A DNA stretch of 64,000 nt, taken from assembly GCA_036346205.1 (NCBI GenBank), contig JARFJB010000379.1, positions 2,597,501 to 2,661,500 on the forward strand, read 5' to 3'. Position 1 is the stretch's first letter. Each line of letters starts with the position of its first letter. The DNA is from Vesta saturnalis (lineage: Eukaryota > Arthropoda > Insecta > Coleoptera > Lampyridae). Of the stretch, positions 22,570 to 34,166 are shown one piece after another. Made by a program: the position numbers and the translations under genes. The notes beneath the pieces were generated by a model, which did not search any database, was not told where the DNA came from, and saw only the letters and a program-made list of their open reading frames with translations.

Positions 22570-25500
22570 GAATTGCTTGAAAAATACATTTCTTTACTTT
22601 TTATGTCTGAAATTAAAACACTCCAAACACAATCCCGGACAATGATTACAGTAACTTGTTACTTTGGTAACTAAGTTGCTTGCTTCCCTTGATTTGTTCT
22701 CAATTTGTAATAGCATTCCTGGCATTGTCTTCTTTTCTTCTTTCCCGACCCTCTTGGTTTTGCAAAGATCTCTTGGGAGTAAAGGTTTCTGTCTGCATTA
22801 CTGGTGTAACAACTAATTCTTGTGCTAATCTTCGTCTAAACTCCGTTATAGATAATTTTGAGAAACTAATGTTATTGTATACTATCCATGCATTTACGAC
22901 AGAATAGAAAGTCAAATACAAGTTTCCGATTTTAAGATTTTAAAGTCTTGCTTAAAACAGAGTGGTATGAACTCATCTCGTCAACAAAATCATTTTTTTG
23001 CTTTATTCTAATCAATGACTGCCCTGTCAGTTTCGTTTTTCTACGGGAATAAAGGTGGTTGTATGTAATGCATCAGTTGGTAGCATCAGTACTGGTCGCT
23101 TATCCATCCATTTTATTATGTGTATACATGGTGTCCCACCGGAAACCAAACCGATCGATTGTGGGAAAAATATGCATAGGAAAATTTTGAAAATTTGGCA
23201 ACATACTATTGTTGGTGGGGGGCATACAACTAAATTATCTTGACAGTTGTAACACTTCCAGTTATACCGGAAGTAGATATCAACTTGCTTATTTTAAATG
23301 GAACACCCTATATATTATTACATTTTTGAATTCCCCTCACAATTTTGGGCCGATTTTGTATGTCATGTCCTATGCTAAATCTACGGTATTTTGACATAAT
23401 TAAGTTTTTATGTTAAAAATGATGTTTGCAGCCTTTAAAATAATGATTATTTTCTTCTATAAGAAGCCTTTTTTGTTTACTTTAGGTAGAATTCCTTGTT
23501 CAGAAGGGCCTACTACAGGGTGTTCAAAAATAAGATTAAATATGAACTTGGCAAAAGTGCTAAAACTCAATTTTTTTAAATGGAAACCCCCAATTTATAT
23601 TATTTTATCTGATTAGGGATTAAAAATAAGGGTAAGTTTGTATAAGGTTGTCTATTATTTGTAATTTTGAAGTATTGCCAATTTAAAATTTTTAAACGGC
23701 TGTGACTTTGATAAAATGTTTAGTCAGTTAGCTTACACGGCGTTGAATAATAATTGAAATCTGAAAAGATGTATGGAGCTGTCAGTATGACAGATCTCTA
23801 AGAGTGGCAGTAAAAGTAATCCATACTAGTCACATTACTGTTTGAAACTCATAATAATCATACCGGACCGATTAAATTATGCAAACGAAGATTATTTAAA
23901 CTTATTATTTATGGGCAAATTTATGTTATATCAAGAACATGAGACAGATTTGCAATTCGGTATCCGCAAAAACAAAAGTCATCATCATATGCAGTTAAAA
24001 AAACCACAGAAAATTTCAAGGACTTTGAATACGTAAAAATAGCACAGTATTTAAAAGAATATAACTAAAAGTAGGGGTTGAAGTAAAAAAAGAAGTTAGG
24101 TTGGAGTGAAAAAAACATTACTTGGTACCCTGAACTTACAAACATTTTTCGCATCTAAGCAGTACTTGTTCATCGGTTACTTTTCTTGTTAAGGGAGAGT
24201 TATACACTTGATCCTGAATTGCACCCCAAATGAAAAATTGAGCACTAAAACGTCTGGGGAGCGTGAGAAGTATTTCATAAAAAATCATGGGTAAAGTAAA
24301 GTAAATAGAAAAGGCTTCCTTGTAGGAAAAATTAATCATTATTTTAAGCCTGAAAACGTTATTTTTGACATAAAAAGTTAATTATGTCAAAAATCCTTAG
24401 AATTAGCAAGTTGACATGTACTTCCGGTATAACCGGAAGTGTATTTGCCAAATTTTCTTATGCATAGTTTTCTCACAATCGATCGATTTGTTCCCGATGG
24501 GACACCCTGTACAACCATTGTGAATACGATAAATTTCTTCTCATTTGTACAGGTAGACTTTTGGGAATGCATTTTCTATTAGTTCCACGGTGATTCGGCT
24601 AGGGCTAAACTGGAATAGAAATTATGAGCGTACAGGTATCGGTAATAACCATCATTGTGCTCAATGTCGGTAAGAGATCATAAACTATTTGCTCACTGCG
24701 CTTAACATTTTGAGCAGTCGTGTATTTACCAGTATATACAATTGTATTGATAGTATGTCCGCCTACTGTACATATTGTGTATAATTTAATACCGTAGGAT
24801 GAGTTTTATGGGGATATATTGTGTGAATATCACTCTTCCCTGTAAAGGTGCTACACTTTCCTCTACAACTAAAATCTTATCTGGAGTTAATACATTATAG
24901 AAATCCTTATTTAGTCTATTGAGAATATCACGTAATTTATGCATACGATCACTTTTATTAGATATCCTCATCATTACAAAAATGCATACAACCCAGTAGT
25001 AAGAGAAATCTGTCACGTGGCATTGTACTTGCAATGAATTCATTTCATGGGTCTCTTGACCAATAAAGATTTATTGAAGGACCTTTGTTTAATCCCGTTG
25101 CAAAAATTATGGCAAAAAAACCTTTAGTTCATGTTGATCGCAATCAACCCGAGAATTCAATCTAGACTTCGACTGATTTGACAATATTTGTTGTGCAAAG
25201 CAGCTAGTATCTTCGATAATGATTTGTAAAAGATCATCCGATACAAATAATTTCAATAGGGATTTTTATATAACTTACATTAATATTGAATGTACACGAA
25301 TCCTGCCATTTTTGAACTCTGGACCATTTTCCTTATTTTCATTAATAGTATGCCACAACGCTTGCAGCGAATCGGCATCAATATTTTCTATGCCATTAAT
25401 TATTACGCTTTTTTTTCATCAGTAGATTAATTTTCTATACAATAACTTACATCGGAGTCTTATTCTTCTTCTGAAGGTACGTAGTTTTTGTCAGCAATAG

Positions 25501-25810
25501 AATCATCGGAATCAAACATTTCTTCTACTTCATCATCGGTGTTTCATTATCACTTTGTTCATTCCGTTCCTGCGAACATAGATTTTCGCGCAAATTCACA
25601 AAACGTAGGTTATGGTTATAATATTGTTTATGTTCAACGAACTGGGTACTTTTAATTGAACTATATGGTTTATTGTCTGTTTCCTCATTGTTTTCCTTTG
25701 AAGTTTGAGCCAAAAACAAAATTTTTTTAACACGAGACGATGTTCTGTTAGCGTCAAAGAACAAAGACCTAAACGCAGGCACAATACATAAAGGACGACC
25801 GGTCCCCATT
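22570..25810 (-). pseudogene. piggyBac transposase 3, split by a mariner-type element
   Basis: The minus strand is read from about 25810. An acidic N-terminus (MFDSDDSIADKNYVPSEEE near 25515-25460) is followed by candidate GT donors near 25450 and 25280. The N-terminal domain then lies around 25230-25090. The block DRMHKLRDILNRLNKDFYN ... LVVEESVAPLQGRVIFTQY (about 24950-24810) holds the first catalytic Asp region, here EES instead of the usual DES. A core segment ends near 24515. The reading continues beyond the inserted element at about 23125, with VVNAWIVYNNISFSKL at 22890-22845 and a Cys/His finger (YCNHCPGLCLECF) near 22650-22612. It is heavily frameshifted and not functional. The spliced structure is inferred only from consensus sites. 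Confidence 0.72.
23127..24509. mobile_element. 1.38-kb mariner-type element inside piggyBac 3
   Basis: The left end is CATGGTGTCCCACCGG and the inverted right end CAGGGTGTCCCATCGG, both flanked by TA (23125-23126 and 24510-24511). The arms share TCGATCGATTGTG words and the ETS-type palindrome (23254-23274, 24420-24440). Inside, a minus-strand fragment around 24260-24150 reading FFIWGAIQDQVYNSPL resembles the post-DDE segment of mariner transposases. It is therefore an internally deleted copy. Confidence 0.75.
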
Positions 25811-25829
25811 ACTCATTACATAGATTTAA

Positions 25830-26640
25830 AGAAAGGGAAAGTTTTAATGCAAATCGTATGCCTATATGTTCCAAAAATTTTAATTCCCCTAGAAATTTTA
25901 TTGGTTTTTAATTGTGTAAGTACTTTCACAAACTTGAAAGTTTATATCGTCATAATAAAACTATTTATGCATATTTTAAAATTAAATTTCAGTTTTTGAA
26001 TTTTGTGAAGTAAAGTTCGTCTTTTTTGTGTAAACGCTTTTCGAAACCAAAAAAACTTCGAATTTCAATTTTCTTAACTGGAGTTCTTTTTTTTTGTACA
26101 ATTATAGTTAAAAGTTACAAAAATAACTTAAAATTTAAGCGGCTTGTTGAAGGAATAACCGTAAGCAATTATATAGTAAAACAATTGTATATAAATAGTA
26201 TATTAGTATTTTATGCAGGTATTCGGGCTCATCAGAAATTGTTTTTTAATTATTTAGGTACTTTTAGGAACTTAACTGTTTATATCGTCGTAGTGAATTT
26301 ATTGATGCATATTTTAAATAAATGAAAATTATTCAAGTTAATTTAGTTAAGTTTGTAACATTTTAAAAACGATTTAGGTAAGTACAACAAATTTGAAGTA
26401 CCGATGTGTAAATTATTTTAATTCGATATTTGCCATTTATGACATGCCGATGCACATTTGCATCTTCTTCTAACGCATGTACTTAAATTGAACTTACGCT
26501 TTAACGTACAGTATAGGTTTTAGTTCACCACCCACGGGGTTATACACAACAAATTTTTTTTCCGTCTTCGTCATATAACATATGCAAAAACGACAAAGTT
26601 GCATGTTCGACCGTAGTGCTTGAATAAAATCGCTAATCCG
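25830..26640. other. Non-coding, AT-rich
   Basis: No gene supported. Two diverged direct copies of a segment centred on TTTATATCGTC...TTTATGCATATTTTAAA lie near 25940-25990 and 26278-26322. Confidence 0.5.
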
Positions 26641-26905
26641 ATATTGCAATTCTCTCATAATTTCAACTATTTCACAGTACTGTCATTTGCCTCTATCTCA
26701 TTGATAAATTTGATTGTTGGGAATTTAGAATTCCAAGTTTCTACAAAGTTCTCAACATTACAAATTTTGGTATTAAGGATGGCGTCATTCACGTATCTAA
26801 TCCAAACTGTAGCAAAATAAGGCAAATCGTGTTTTAAGTCTGTTTCAAATTTACCCACTGTCGTGCCATGTTCTCGTTTGAAATATAGATGGTTAATTTT
26901 GAAAA
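26640..26905 (-). pseudogene. Penelope-like element, reverse transcriptase fragment
   Basis: Minus-strand reading shows LYFKREHGTTVG followed, after a deletion, by PYFATVWIRYVNDAI (YVND in place of the catalytic YVDD) and VETWNSKFPTIKFINEIE. The order and spacing match the palm region of Penelope-like reverse transcriptases. The catalytic motif between TTVG and KFETDL has been lost, so this is a short dead fragment. Confidence 0.65.
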
Positions 26906-26924
26906 AGGTGTTTAAGTTGTCTTG

Positions 26925-27069
26925 TTGTAGAAAAGTATACATTGGAAACGCAAAACGTAGCTTTAATTCTAGACGTGAAGACCATATGAAATTCTGTAGA
27001 TTGAGTGACCCAGATAAATCTGCAGTAGAGGATCGTGCTTTAAACAATTTTATTTGTAAACATTCATGA
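26925..27069 (+). pseudogene. Penelope-like element, GIY-YIG endonuclease fragment
   Basis: The plus-strand stretch CRKVYIGNAKRSFNSRREDH followed by DPDKSAVEDRALN matches the GIY-YIG endonuclease of Penelope-like elements (the YIG and the R...EH / KSAVAEH positions). It lies directly beside the reverse-transcriptase fragment but on the opposite strand. The stop comes shortly after, at 27069. Confidence 0.65.
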
Positions 27070-29339
27070 ACCGAACTTAACTTAAGCTATGTAAAATCAC
27101 TTTCGCAAGCTACTAACTTGTAATAGTATATTTCATTAGTCCAGAAAATATACTTCTCCCACGCGCGCCCGGGAAATTCCTACGCTCCACACGGGAAGTC
27201 ATTCAAGTAAGGGAAAAACAGTTATGAACGTGCAATGATCGATACTTTCCATTGTACCTCATGAATGTGGCTTTTCCGGACAAATAAACGAGAAGAAAAT
27301 CATCACTTACTGTGTTAATTTCTTTTGCTGTCGCCACTTGCAGAAAAGACGGTACTCATTTTTCCTATCTTTCACAGGCAGTAATTCTGCACGTACTTTC
27401 GCAGCTTGAAGGGATATTTTGTCTTCTGGAGAAATCATTTTAAAACTATTTTGAGTACAAATTCGGAAAACTGTCAGAATACAACCGTTGTTTAACGTTG
27501 TTAAGGAAAATAAACAAGCATTTGTTTGCGGTTATAAAGGAATTTTCAATCGTATATGTTATTAGAAGGCGCTAATGTCATTAGCGTACGGAAACAATTT
27601 TCTTATGCGGGCACACAGGAAAAGTCTCTTTTCCGTGCGCTAAATAGACATGTACAAGTTGGGGTTCAAACCCCTCCATTGTGTTATGCACTTTCGCCTT
27701 GGCACTTGCATATTGCGTAACATTCACAAAACAGCAGTGATGCGACGCGACGCAGAAGTGGGGACACAGGACACGAGTCCCGGCCGCATATAGGCATTCC
27801 TTACGTCTAAGTAAGTATAGATCAATCCATGCAGCCTTGTGATTGGTCGGTTCAAACAGCCCGCCATTCCTACTACAGCCGTATCCATGCTCGTACAACA
27901 AATAACAAAAATAAAGAGTGTGCATTCATTTTATTTTGATGTGATTATACGTACCTACATAATATATGCAGAATTGAATTATACGCAACTATAAGTACCT
28001 ACTAATGATGAAGAATAGAGTTGACACTAAAATAATATTATAAATTTGGGGGAAGGAAACTTCCACTCCATCTGTCCTAACTTCATATCTGATATAAATC
28101 GTAAATATGTTTTGTTCAAGTTAATATTATGTTTACATTCTATTCAAAATAAATTATTTCGAAATAGTTATGAAAATAATTGTTTGTTTAACATTTACAA
28201 ACTGGAGTTATCCTTTCGCTCCAAACTAAGTTCCTATGTCTATTACCCCTTCCACATTAGATTTAAAACTTAAAATCCCAGGAAGCACTGAAATTTAATT
28301 TTGAAGGGTGATTTAAATAACCTGTTCCGCGCCTTCGTTGCGAATATCCTAACCCCCCGACGACATTCTGAATACGCTAGTGACTGTCACTAATAACAAT
28401 TGTCAAATTGAAATAATTATTAATGTAAAATAATTATAAATAAAAAAAAATTAATCATGTAGTTTTATTATGCGCCCGCAAATGTTAACTAGAATCATAC
28501 AACGTTAGAACACACCCTTTTCTGCGCAGGTGTGCATAAAAAATGTTATGATTTATAATGCGTATGTCGCAGGTGAACTATTATACTATTGTAAGACGTC
28601 TATTGGAAAATATACAATTATTTTTATCTTACTTACCTTTATCATAACCATCATTTCATACCTTAATATAATTGTTAATTTATATTAAATATTTTGTATA
28701 ATAGTTTCACTAACTGTAATTTCAACACCATATTTTAATATCCATTTATACACATTAGACGTTTATAATTTATTTACATTATTTACTATTCTCATATATG
28801 TTTATATTAGGTGTATTTCTAGAAGCACCGGACTATACCATGAAAAACTTGTCTATACACAATGCTGACATTCAAGAAAGAGATTTGTAAAGTTAGGGTA
28901 TTATAAACACCTCGCAAGCGATCTTACCGATTTAAGGTTTTAGTTGTTGGGATTTGCATATTGCCGAACGTGTAATTATTACCCTCGGTGAACATGCGTA
29001 CATGCAGTTGCAATGGAGCCTGAGTCTTTTGGGCGAATTTGTATTGTACATTATTTTAGATATCCGGTTTAAACATCGAAGTTTTATTGAAATTAAATGA
29101 AATATTGTATGGATAAGGTTATACGTCAAGATGGCATATTCACAATAAGTTTCTATGGTTTCTTTTATCAAATTCATAAAAATTTTGGATATAACCCATT
29201 TTATTTGATTAATTTTGCCGCATGTATCTTTAGATGGTTTTGTTAAAAATTTTATGTAAAGAAAAAAATTCTTGTTTTGCGTTTGTAAGTACATAATCTT
29301 GCTATGTAAAATTTGTATTAACTCTTTTTTTTGTTACAG
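27070..29339. other. Upstream region and 5' intron of wech, no gene recognised
   Basis: No coding sequence supported. There are GC-richer patches near 27160-27200 and 27740-27860. A 114-codon minus-strand open frame at 27581-27925 has no recognisable domain. The non-coding first exon of wech may lie here or further upstream; I could not place it. Confidence 0.4.
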
Positions 29340-29340
29340 T

Positions 29341-32300
29341 ATGGCCCCAGTTTCCAGTACAAGTAGAACACGATCTTCGCCAGAAAGAATACTAAAAACC
29401 ACAATGTCCTGTTTGGGTCCTTCGGGATTTCCAAATAATACTGCCAGTTCTCTACCTTTAGCAATACCACCACACACTTCTCCTGAACCTAATTCTGTAG
29501 ACACATTTATTTCTGACTTATTACAGGTATTCAAAAGTTTTACTTTTTAGTTTTGTAAAGCATTTTAATTGTAGGCTGTGACGGGTGATGATGTTCCAAT
29601 TTGCTCAAGTTGTGAAGAAGGCACATCCGCATCATCCCGTTGTCGTGATTGTAGTGAATTACTCTGTGATCCATGTGTGCGAGCACACCAACGTGTTAGA
29701 ATTACCAAAGATCACAGAATTGTAAAATTTGCAAAAGATGTGAATAATATACCTGATTCCTTAAGTTCCGTTGGCTCATCTCAGGTAAATATTACTAAGA
29801 TATTTATTTCGAAATATTTTTTTTAATTATAGGCTAGCAACAGTCCTTGCAGTACGGGCGTAGGCACTACTATTAATTTTTGTGATCTGCAACATGAACC
29901 AAGACTTTATTGCGAAACATGTTTATCGGCTGTGTGTACTGAATGTACATTGATTGAACATAGTGGTCATCAATTGGTGTATATTCAGGATGCAATTGAA
30001 TCTGCTAGAGCAAATACTCTTAAACTTAGTTCAGAAACAAGAGCAGCTATTGCGGCTGTTCGTGAGGCTATTGACAATGTACAGCGTAAAAATGAAGCTG
30101 TTGAGTTAAGAACACATCAGGCAGCTGTTGAAGTTCGGAATGTAACGAAAAGGTAATGTACCTACCCGTATCTTAATTTCGCTGCTGTCTACTGCCGCAG
30201 TATTAACATTCTTAGTCGTGTTAAAATGTAGTAGTTTGTACGAGGACGGATATTAAGATACTTTTCTAATATTAATTACTTTTGTCTCAGTTGAAATGTA
30301 CATTGATATCCTTAAGTTCAGTTCAATGGTACAAAAGTGAGAAAATATGGGTCAACAACAGATGACCTAAAAACGTAAAGATTTGTCAATGTTTTCTTTA
30401 CATGAACCACTATTTAAAAAATTAAATGTTAGCTATTTCCAAAAAGATCTACCATAAACTGTGTCGTTAAATTTAAACTTACCTTTCCACAGATTAGCAA
30501 TTTGTGGTTTCCAAGATACCAGTTGACAAGTGCTCCGTATCCGTCTTTGTAAATTGTTTAGTGAATGTCTTCACATATTGTTTTATTGGTGCCCCATTTT
30601 ACCTATTTAAAGCACGCCTTAGCGTATTCAAATGAACTTTCAAATTACGCGCGTTTTTAAAGGTAACCATGGCAACATCAGCAACTCAAGAAACGTGAAT
30701 TTCTAAATGACAATTTTTGTGTTTATTAGAATCCGACAGGAGTACACTTCCAGTGCAGACGTTTCAATAAAATCATTACTAACAAATTCAAAACCTTTAT
30801 TGAAATTCATTTAACACTGTTTGAACTGCGCCTCTATATCCACATGTTAGATATATTAACGTTTTAGTTTACAGTCCCATTTCTACATTAATAATTATTA
30901 TTTCCATTTTTGTTAAATCATCACTAGTATTTATGACTTTCTAAAACGGAGCTGTCGTGCTGAAAACCAATTGCGTCGTTTTCTTCACTTATACTTTAAT
31001 ATACTATTCAAGAATGTAATTACGCGGTAGTAACCAAAACTAGCCGGAATAATTTCTTTTTTACAATTTTTTGTGTTTATTAGAACCAATACACTTCCAG
31101 TGCAGACGTTTCATTCATTGTCAAAACCGTTGCTAAATTCATTTGCTGTGTTTCCGAACTGCGCCTCCTCACATCCACATTAACAAAACGTTTTTGTTTC
31201 AAGTCCCATTTCCTCCACAAAATATACATACCGTTTCTTGTTAAAAATTCTACCGTGATGACTTTCTAAAACGGAGCATTGTTGTGATGGAAACCTATAC
31301 TGTTCTTCCACGTACCCCAAATGCGTTAGCATTGTCTTGTCGTCTGACTTCGTCCTCCGTGCAGTTTTTTTTGCAAGGTGTCCAATAGCAGTGGTGGGTC
31401 GTGCATTGTTTATTACCTTTGAAGATCCCAGCCATAGCACCACATTTCACTACCGATTATTATGTTGTGTAAACATAGTACGTTTTGAAGCTACTTTGAA
31501 TCGAAATTTCACAACCCGCCGTTCACGTTAGTCTCTTATGACCAAACACGAGGAACAGACGAAACCGCTTACACGAAAAAATTCACAATGTTGAAAAGAA
31601 CTTTCTTAGGCACAGAACTTGTCACCCTGGTGCAGAAGGTTTTGTTTTTGACGGGTGACCTCGTCCTACCAATGCCTCGCCTGCTGTGAGACGATTACGA
31701 TCGTATTTGTGTACTTTTAGTAAACAAGCAGAAGGTCTTGTTTAAATATATTTTAACCATATCTGCTCGTACAGACAATTTTTGAGTTCCTTGAACCAGT
31801 TAGCTAATAATGAAATAACAATCTATCTGTATCGTATCATTCACTTCCAAACTGAACGTTTACATATTTTTGTAAAAATTTTATTCAACTATGTACAGTA
31901 GTTTTCCTAAATCAAATAGTGATTTGTTTAGTTAACATTCTTATGTGTGTGTCTCATTTTAAATTCTAGTAAGAAATATGTTCTGGTCTAACTTTTTTTC
32001 TCGTGTTTCACATTAACTATTACTATTAACCCTGTACTTTTTAAACTTTTAGTTAATTATTCCTTTTCTAAAAAAATTTCAATCTGTAATTAATCATTAT
32101 TCATACTTAACAGGTATGTGGCAGTTATTGAAGAACGCGAACGAGAACTTTTAAATCGAATAGAACATATGCGGCAGTTAAAAGGTAAAGCCTTACATAA
32201 TCAAATGGAAACTTTGCGAGTTGCATTAACAAAATTAGCTCGTATGTCAGATCTATTAAGTGAATCATTAGAAGGCTCTACTGGAATTGATATTATATCA

Positions 32301-33457
32301 ATAAATGAAAAGGTATCTAATGAATTAAAGCAAATTCGTGCAATTCGATCAGATTTGACACCATGTGAGGATGATAATATAGTATTTGTACCACCCGATG
32401 TAAATTTATTAAGAGCCATTTCTTCATTAGGTAGTTTAAATGTACCAAATAGTGGTTTATTGATGCATACTCGATTAAAAGAAATGCAGATGAGTAGTCT
32501 ACCTTTTTACCTCCTGTAGAGTTAAAGGATGAACCGGAATTACAAATTGGGGCTGTACCACGAGGACGACCTGTTTTAGGCGTTACAAGATTAGTAATAG
32601 CACGTGAATCAAATGCAGTTCCTATTATTATAGGATCAGAAGGTGAAGGAGATGGACAACTATGTCGACCTTGGGGTGTTTGTTGTGATCGAAATGGCAA
32701 CATAATTGTGGCCGATAGAAGCAATAATCGAATTCAAGTATTTAGACCGAATGGGTCGTTTTCGCATAAGTTTGGTTCACAGGGTACAGGACCAGGACAA
32801 TTTGATAGACCAGCTGGTGTAGCAATTGATCCACAAAATAGAGTAGTGGTTGCAGACAAAGATAACCATAGAATTCAAATTTTAACAGTTGATGGTACGT
32901 TCGTTTTAATGTTTGGTGAGAAAGGATGTCGTAACGGTCAGTTTAATTATCCTTGGGATGTTGCTGTTAATTGCCTAGGTAATATTGTGGTATCAGACAC
33001 GCGGAATCATCGAATTCAAGTATTTAGTAATGATGGTACTTATATTAACAAATATGGATTTGAAGGTACGACACCAATGTGGAAACATTTTGACTCTCCT
33101 AGAGGTGTATGTTTTACGCCAACTGGTAGTGTAATTGTTACCGATTTTAACAATCACCGAATTGTAATAATCGATCATAGATTTGCACAAGCCCAGTTTT
33201 TGGGAAATGAGGGATCAGGCTTCAAACAATTTTTACGTCCACAAGGTATTATATGTGATGATGAAGGACGTATTGTTGTAGCCGATTCACGAAATAATCG
33301 CATTCAAGTCTTTGAAAGTAATGGAACATTTTTGTGGAAAATTGGTGGTCAAGGAAAAGGGCCAGGAGAATTGGATCGTCCTAGCGGAATATGTTTAAAT
33401 CCAGAAGGTCGTATTGTTGTAGTTGATTTTGGCAATGATAGAGTGCAAATATTTTGA
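29341..33457 (+). CDS. wech: Wech/LIN-41-type TRIM-NHL protein (four coding exons)
   Basis: Exons 29341-29526, 29575-29784, 29833-30152 and 32114-33457, all with GT...AG introns and matching phases. The ATG at 29341 follows an acceptor (TTGTTACAG, ending 29339), so a 5' non-coding exon lies upstream. Domain order: Ser/Pro-rich leader; B-box 1 (CSSCEEGTSASSRCRDC...); B-box 2 (CDLQHEPRLYCETC...); a coiled coil across exons 3-4; a roughly 100-residue linker without a filamin fold; six NHL repeats ending VVVDFGNDRVQIF. There is no RING, as in Drosophila Wech. LIN-41/TRIM71 proteins act in the cytoplasm on mRNAs and developmental timing; Wech is also reported in muscle attachment through talin/ILK. 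The frame breaks once near 32500 (T run). Regulation by let-7 is suggested by 3'UTR sites. Orthology is firm from the NHL block. Confidence 0.92.
30153..32113 (+). other. wech intron 3 (1.96 kb) with a diverged tandem duplication
   Basis: Donor GTAATG at 30153, acceptor AACAG ending 32113. The other two coding introns are only 48 bp each. Within it, 30711-30990 and 31063-31310 are diverged direct copies (both start ACAATTTTTGTGTTTATTAGAA-like and share CACTTCCAGTGCAGACG), with a period of about 352 bp. An 87-codon minus-strand open frame (31180-31443) lies across copy 2 without a recognisable domain. Confidence 0.75.
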
Positions 33458-33521
33458 TACTGGTCTTGTGTTATTTAAAACCTTAATTTTTTTACTTGTA
33501 AAGTTTACAAAAATTTAAATC

Positions 33522-33530
33522 ACTACCTCA
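33522..33530 (+). promoter_or_regulatory. let-7 target site (8-mer seed match plus one)
   Basis: ACTACCTCA contains the full 8-mer match to the let-7 seed and pairs with nine consecutive let-7 bases. It starts 65 bases after the wech stop codon. Confidence 0.75.
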
Positions 33531-33532
33531 CT

Positions 33533-33539
33533 CTCAGGG
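33533..33539 (+). promoter_or_regulatory. miR-125 (lin-4 family) target site
   Basis: CTCAGGG is a 7-mer-m8 match to the miR-125 seed, extended by the T at 33532 to eight paired bases. It begins three bases after the end of the let-7 site. Confidence 0.6.
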
Positions 33540-34159
33540 TTACTATTTCTCAGGAATGTTTTATTTTCTTATAGATTTAAGTTTGCATGTGCCAACTAAA
33601 ACAGACCTTGGGATCTGTTACATTTTAAAATCGTTAAGCTTGTTACATTTTATCCATTTTAAGTATTATTTTGTAAGGATTAAAGAATGCCCTTACCAAA
33701 CTATTGAGTTACCAAATATAGTCTGCTCTATGGCAAATTTACAGACTGATCTTATAAGACTGAAATATGAAAATTTTCTAAACTTATTTACACAAAATAT
33801 TTTTATAAAATTGCTCTCTGGCATATAATGCAACGTAAGACTGAATGTAATGTGTTCATTATATACAAATCAACTTTTTGTAGTTACGTAAGTCACTTAA
33901 TATTATTCAGTAACATAATGCTTATGCTCATACCATAAACATTAAATCATTGGATCAAATTTTTAGTGTTCAATTATTTGCAGATATATCTAGTGACACA
34001 GATTAATACTGCACTAAATTTTCTTGAAACAATTTCAAGTTTACATAGTAAAAATAAATTTGTATATGTTTATTATACAGGACATTTAAAAATTTTAGCC
34101 TCCATTTCAATTTATGCGTTAAAATGGTATGATTCTTTATTTTTGGGAAATCTAGGTAA

Positions 34160-34166
34160 TACCTCA
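34160..34166 (+). promoter_or_regulatory. Second let-7 target site (7-mer-A1)
   Basis: TACCTCA matches let-7 positions 2-7 with A opposite position 1. It lies about 20 bases before the first AATAAA pair. Confidence 0.4.

Noticed and set aside
27581..27925. 114-codon minus-strand open frame as a gene
   Set aside because: No domain, no neighbouring splice or promoter support, and Cys/His content without pattern; likely chance in a GC-richer patch.
29272..29340. Upstream in-frame ATG at 29272 as the wech start
   Set aside because: It lies before a good polypyrimidine tract and acceptor ending at 29339; the ATG at 29341 directly after the acceptor fits better.
31180..31443. 87-codon minus-strand open frame in wech intron 3 as a gene
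   Set aside because: It lies in a duplicated non-coding segment; the sister copy is not open and no motif is recognised.
32494..32519. A 26-nt intron restoring the wech frame
   Set aside because: It has GT and AG ends but is far shorter than known functional insect introns; a missing T in a homopolymer is simpler.
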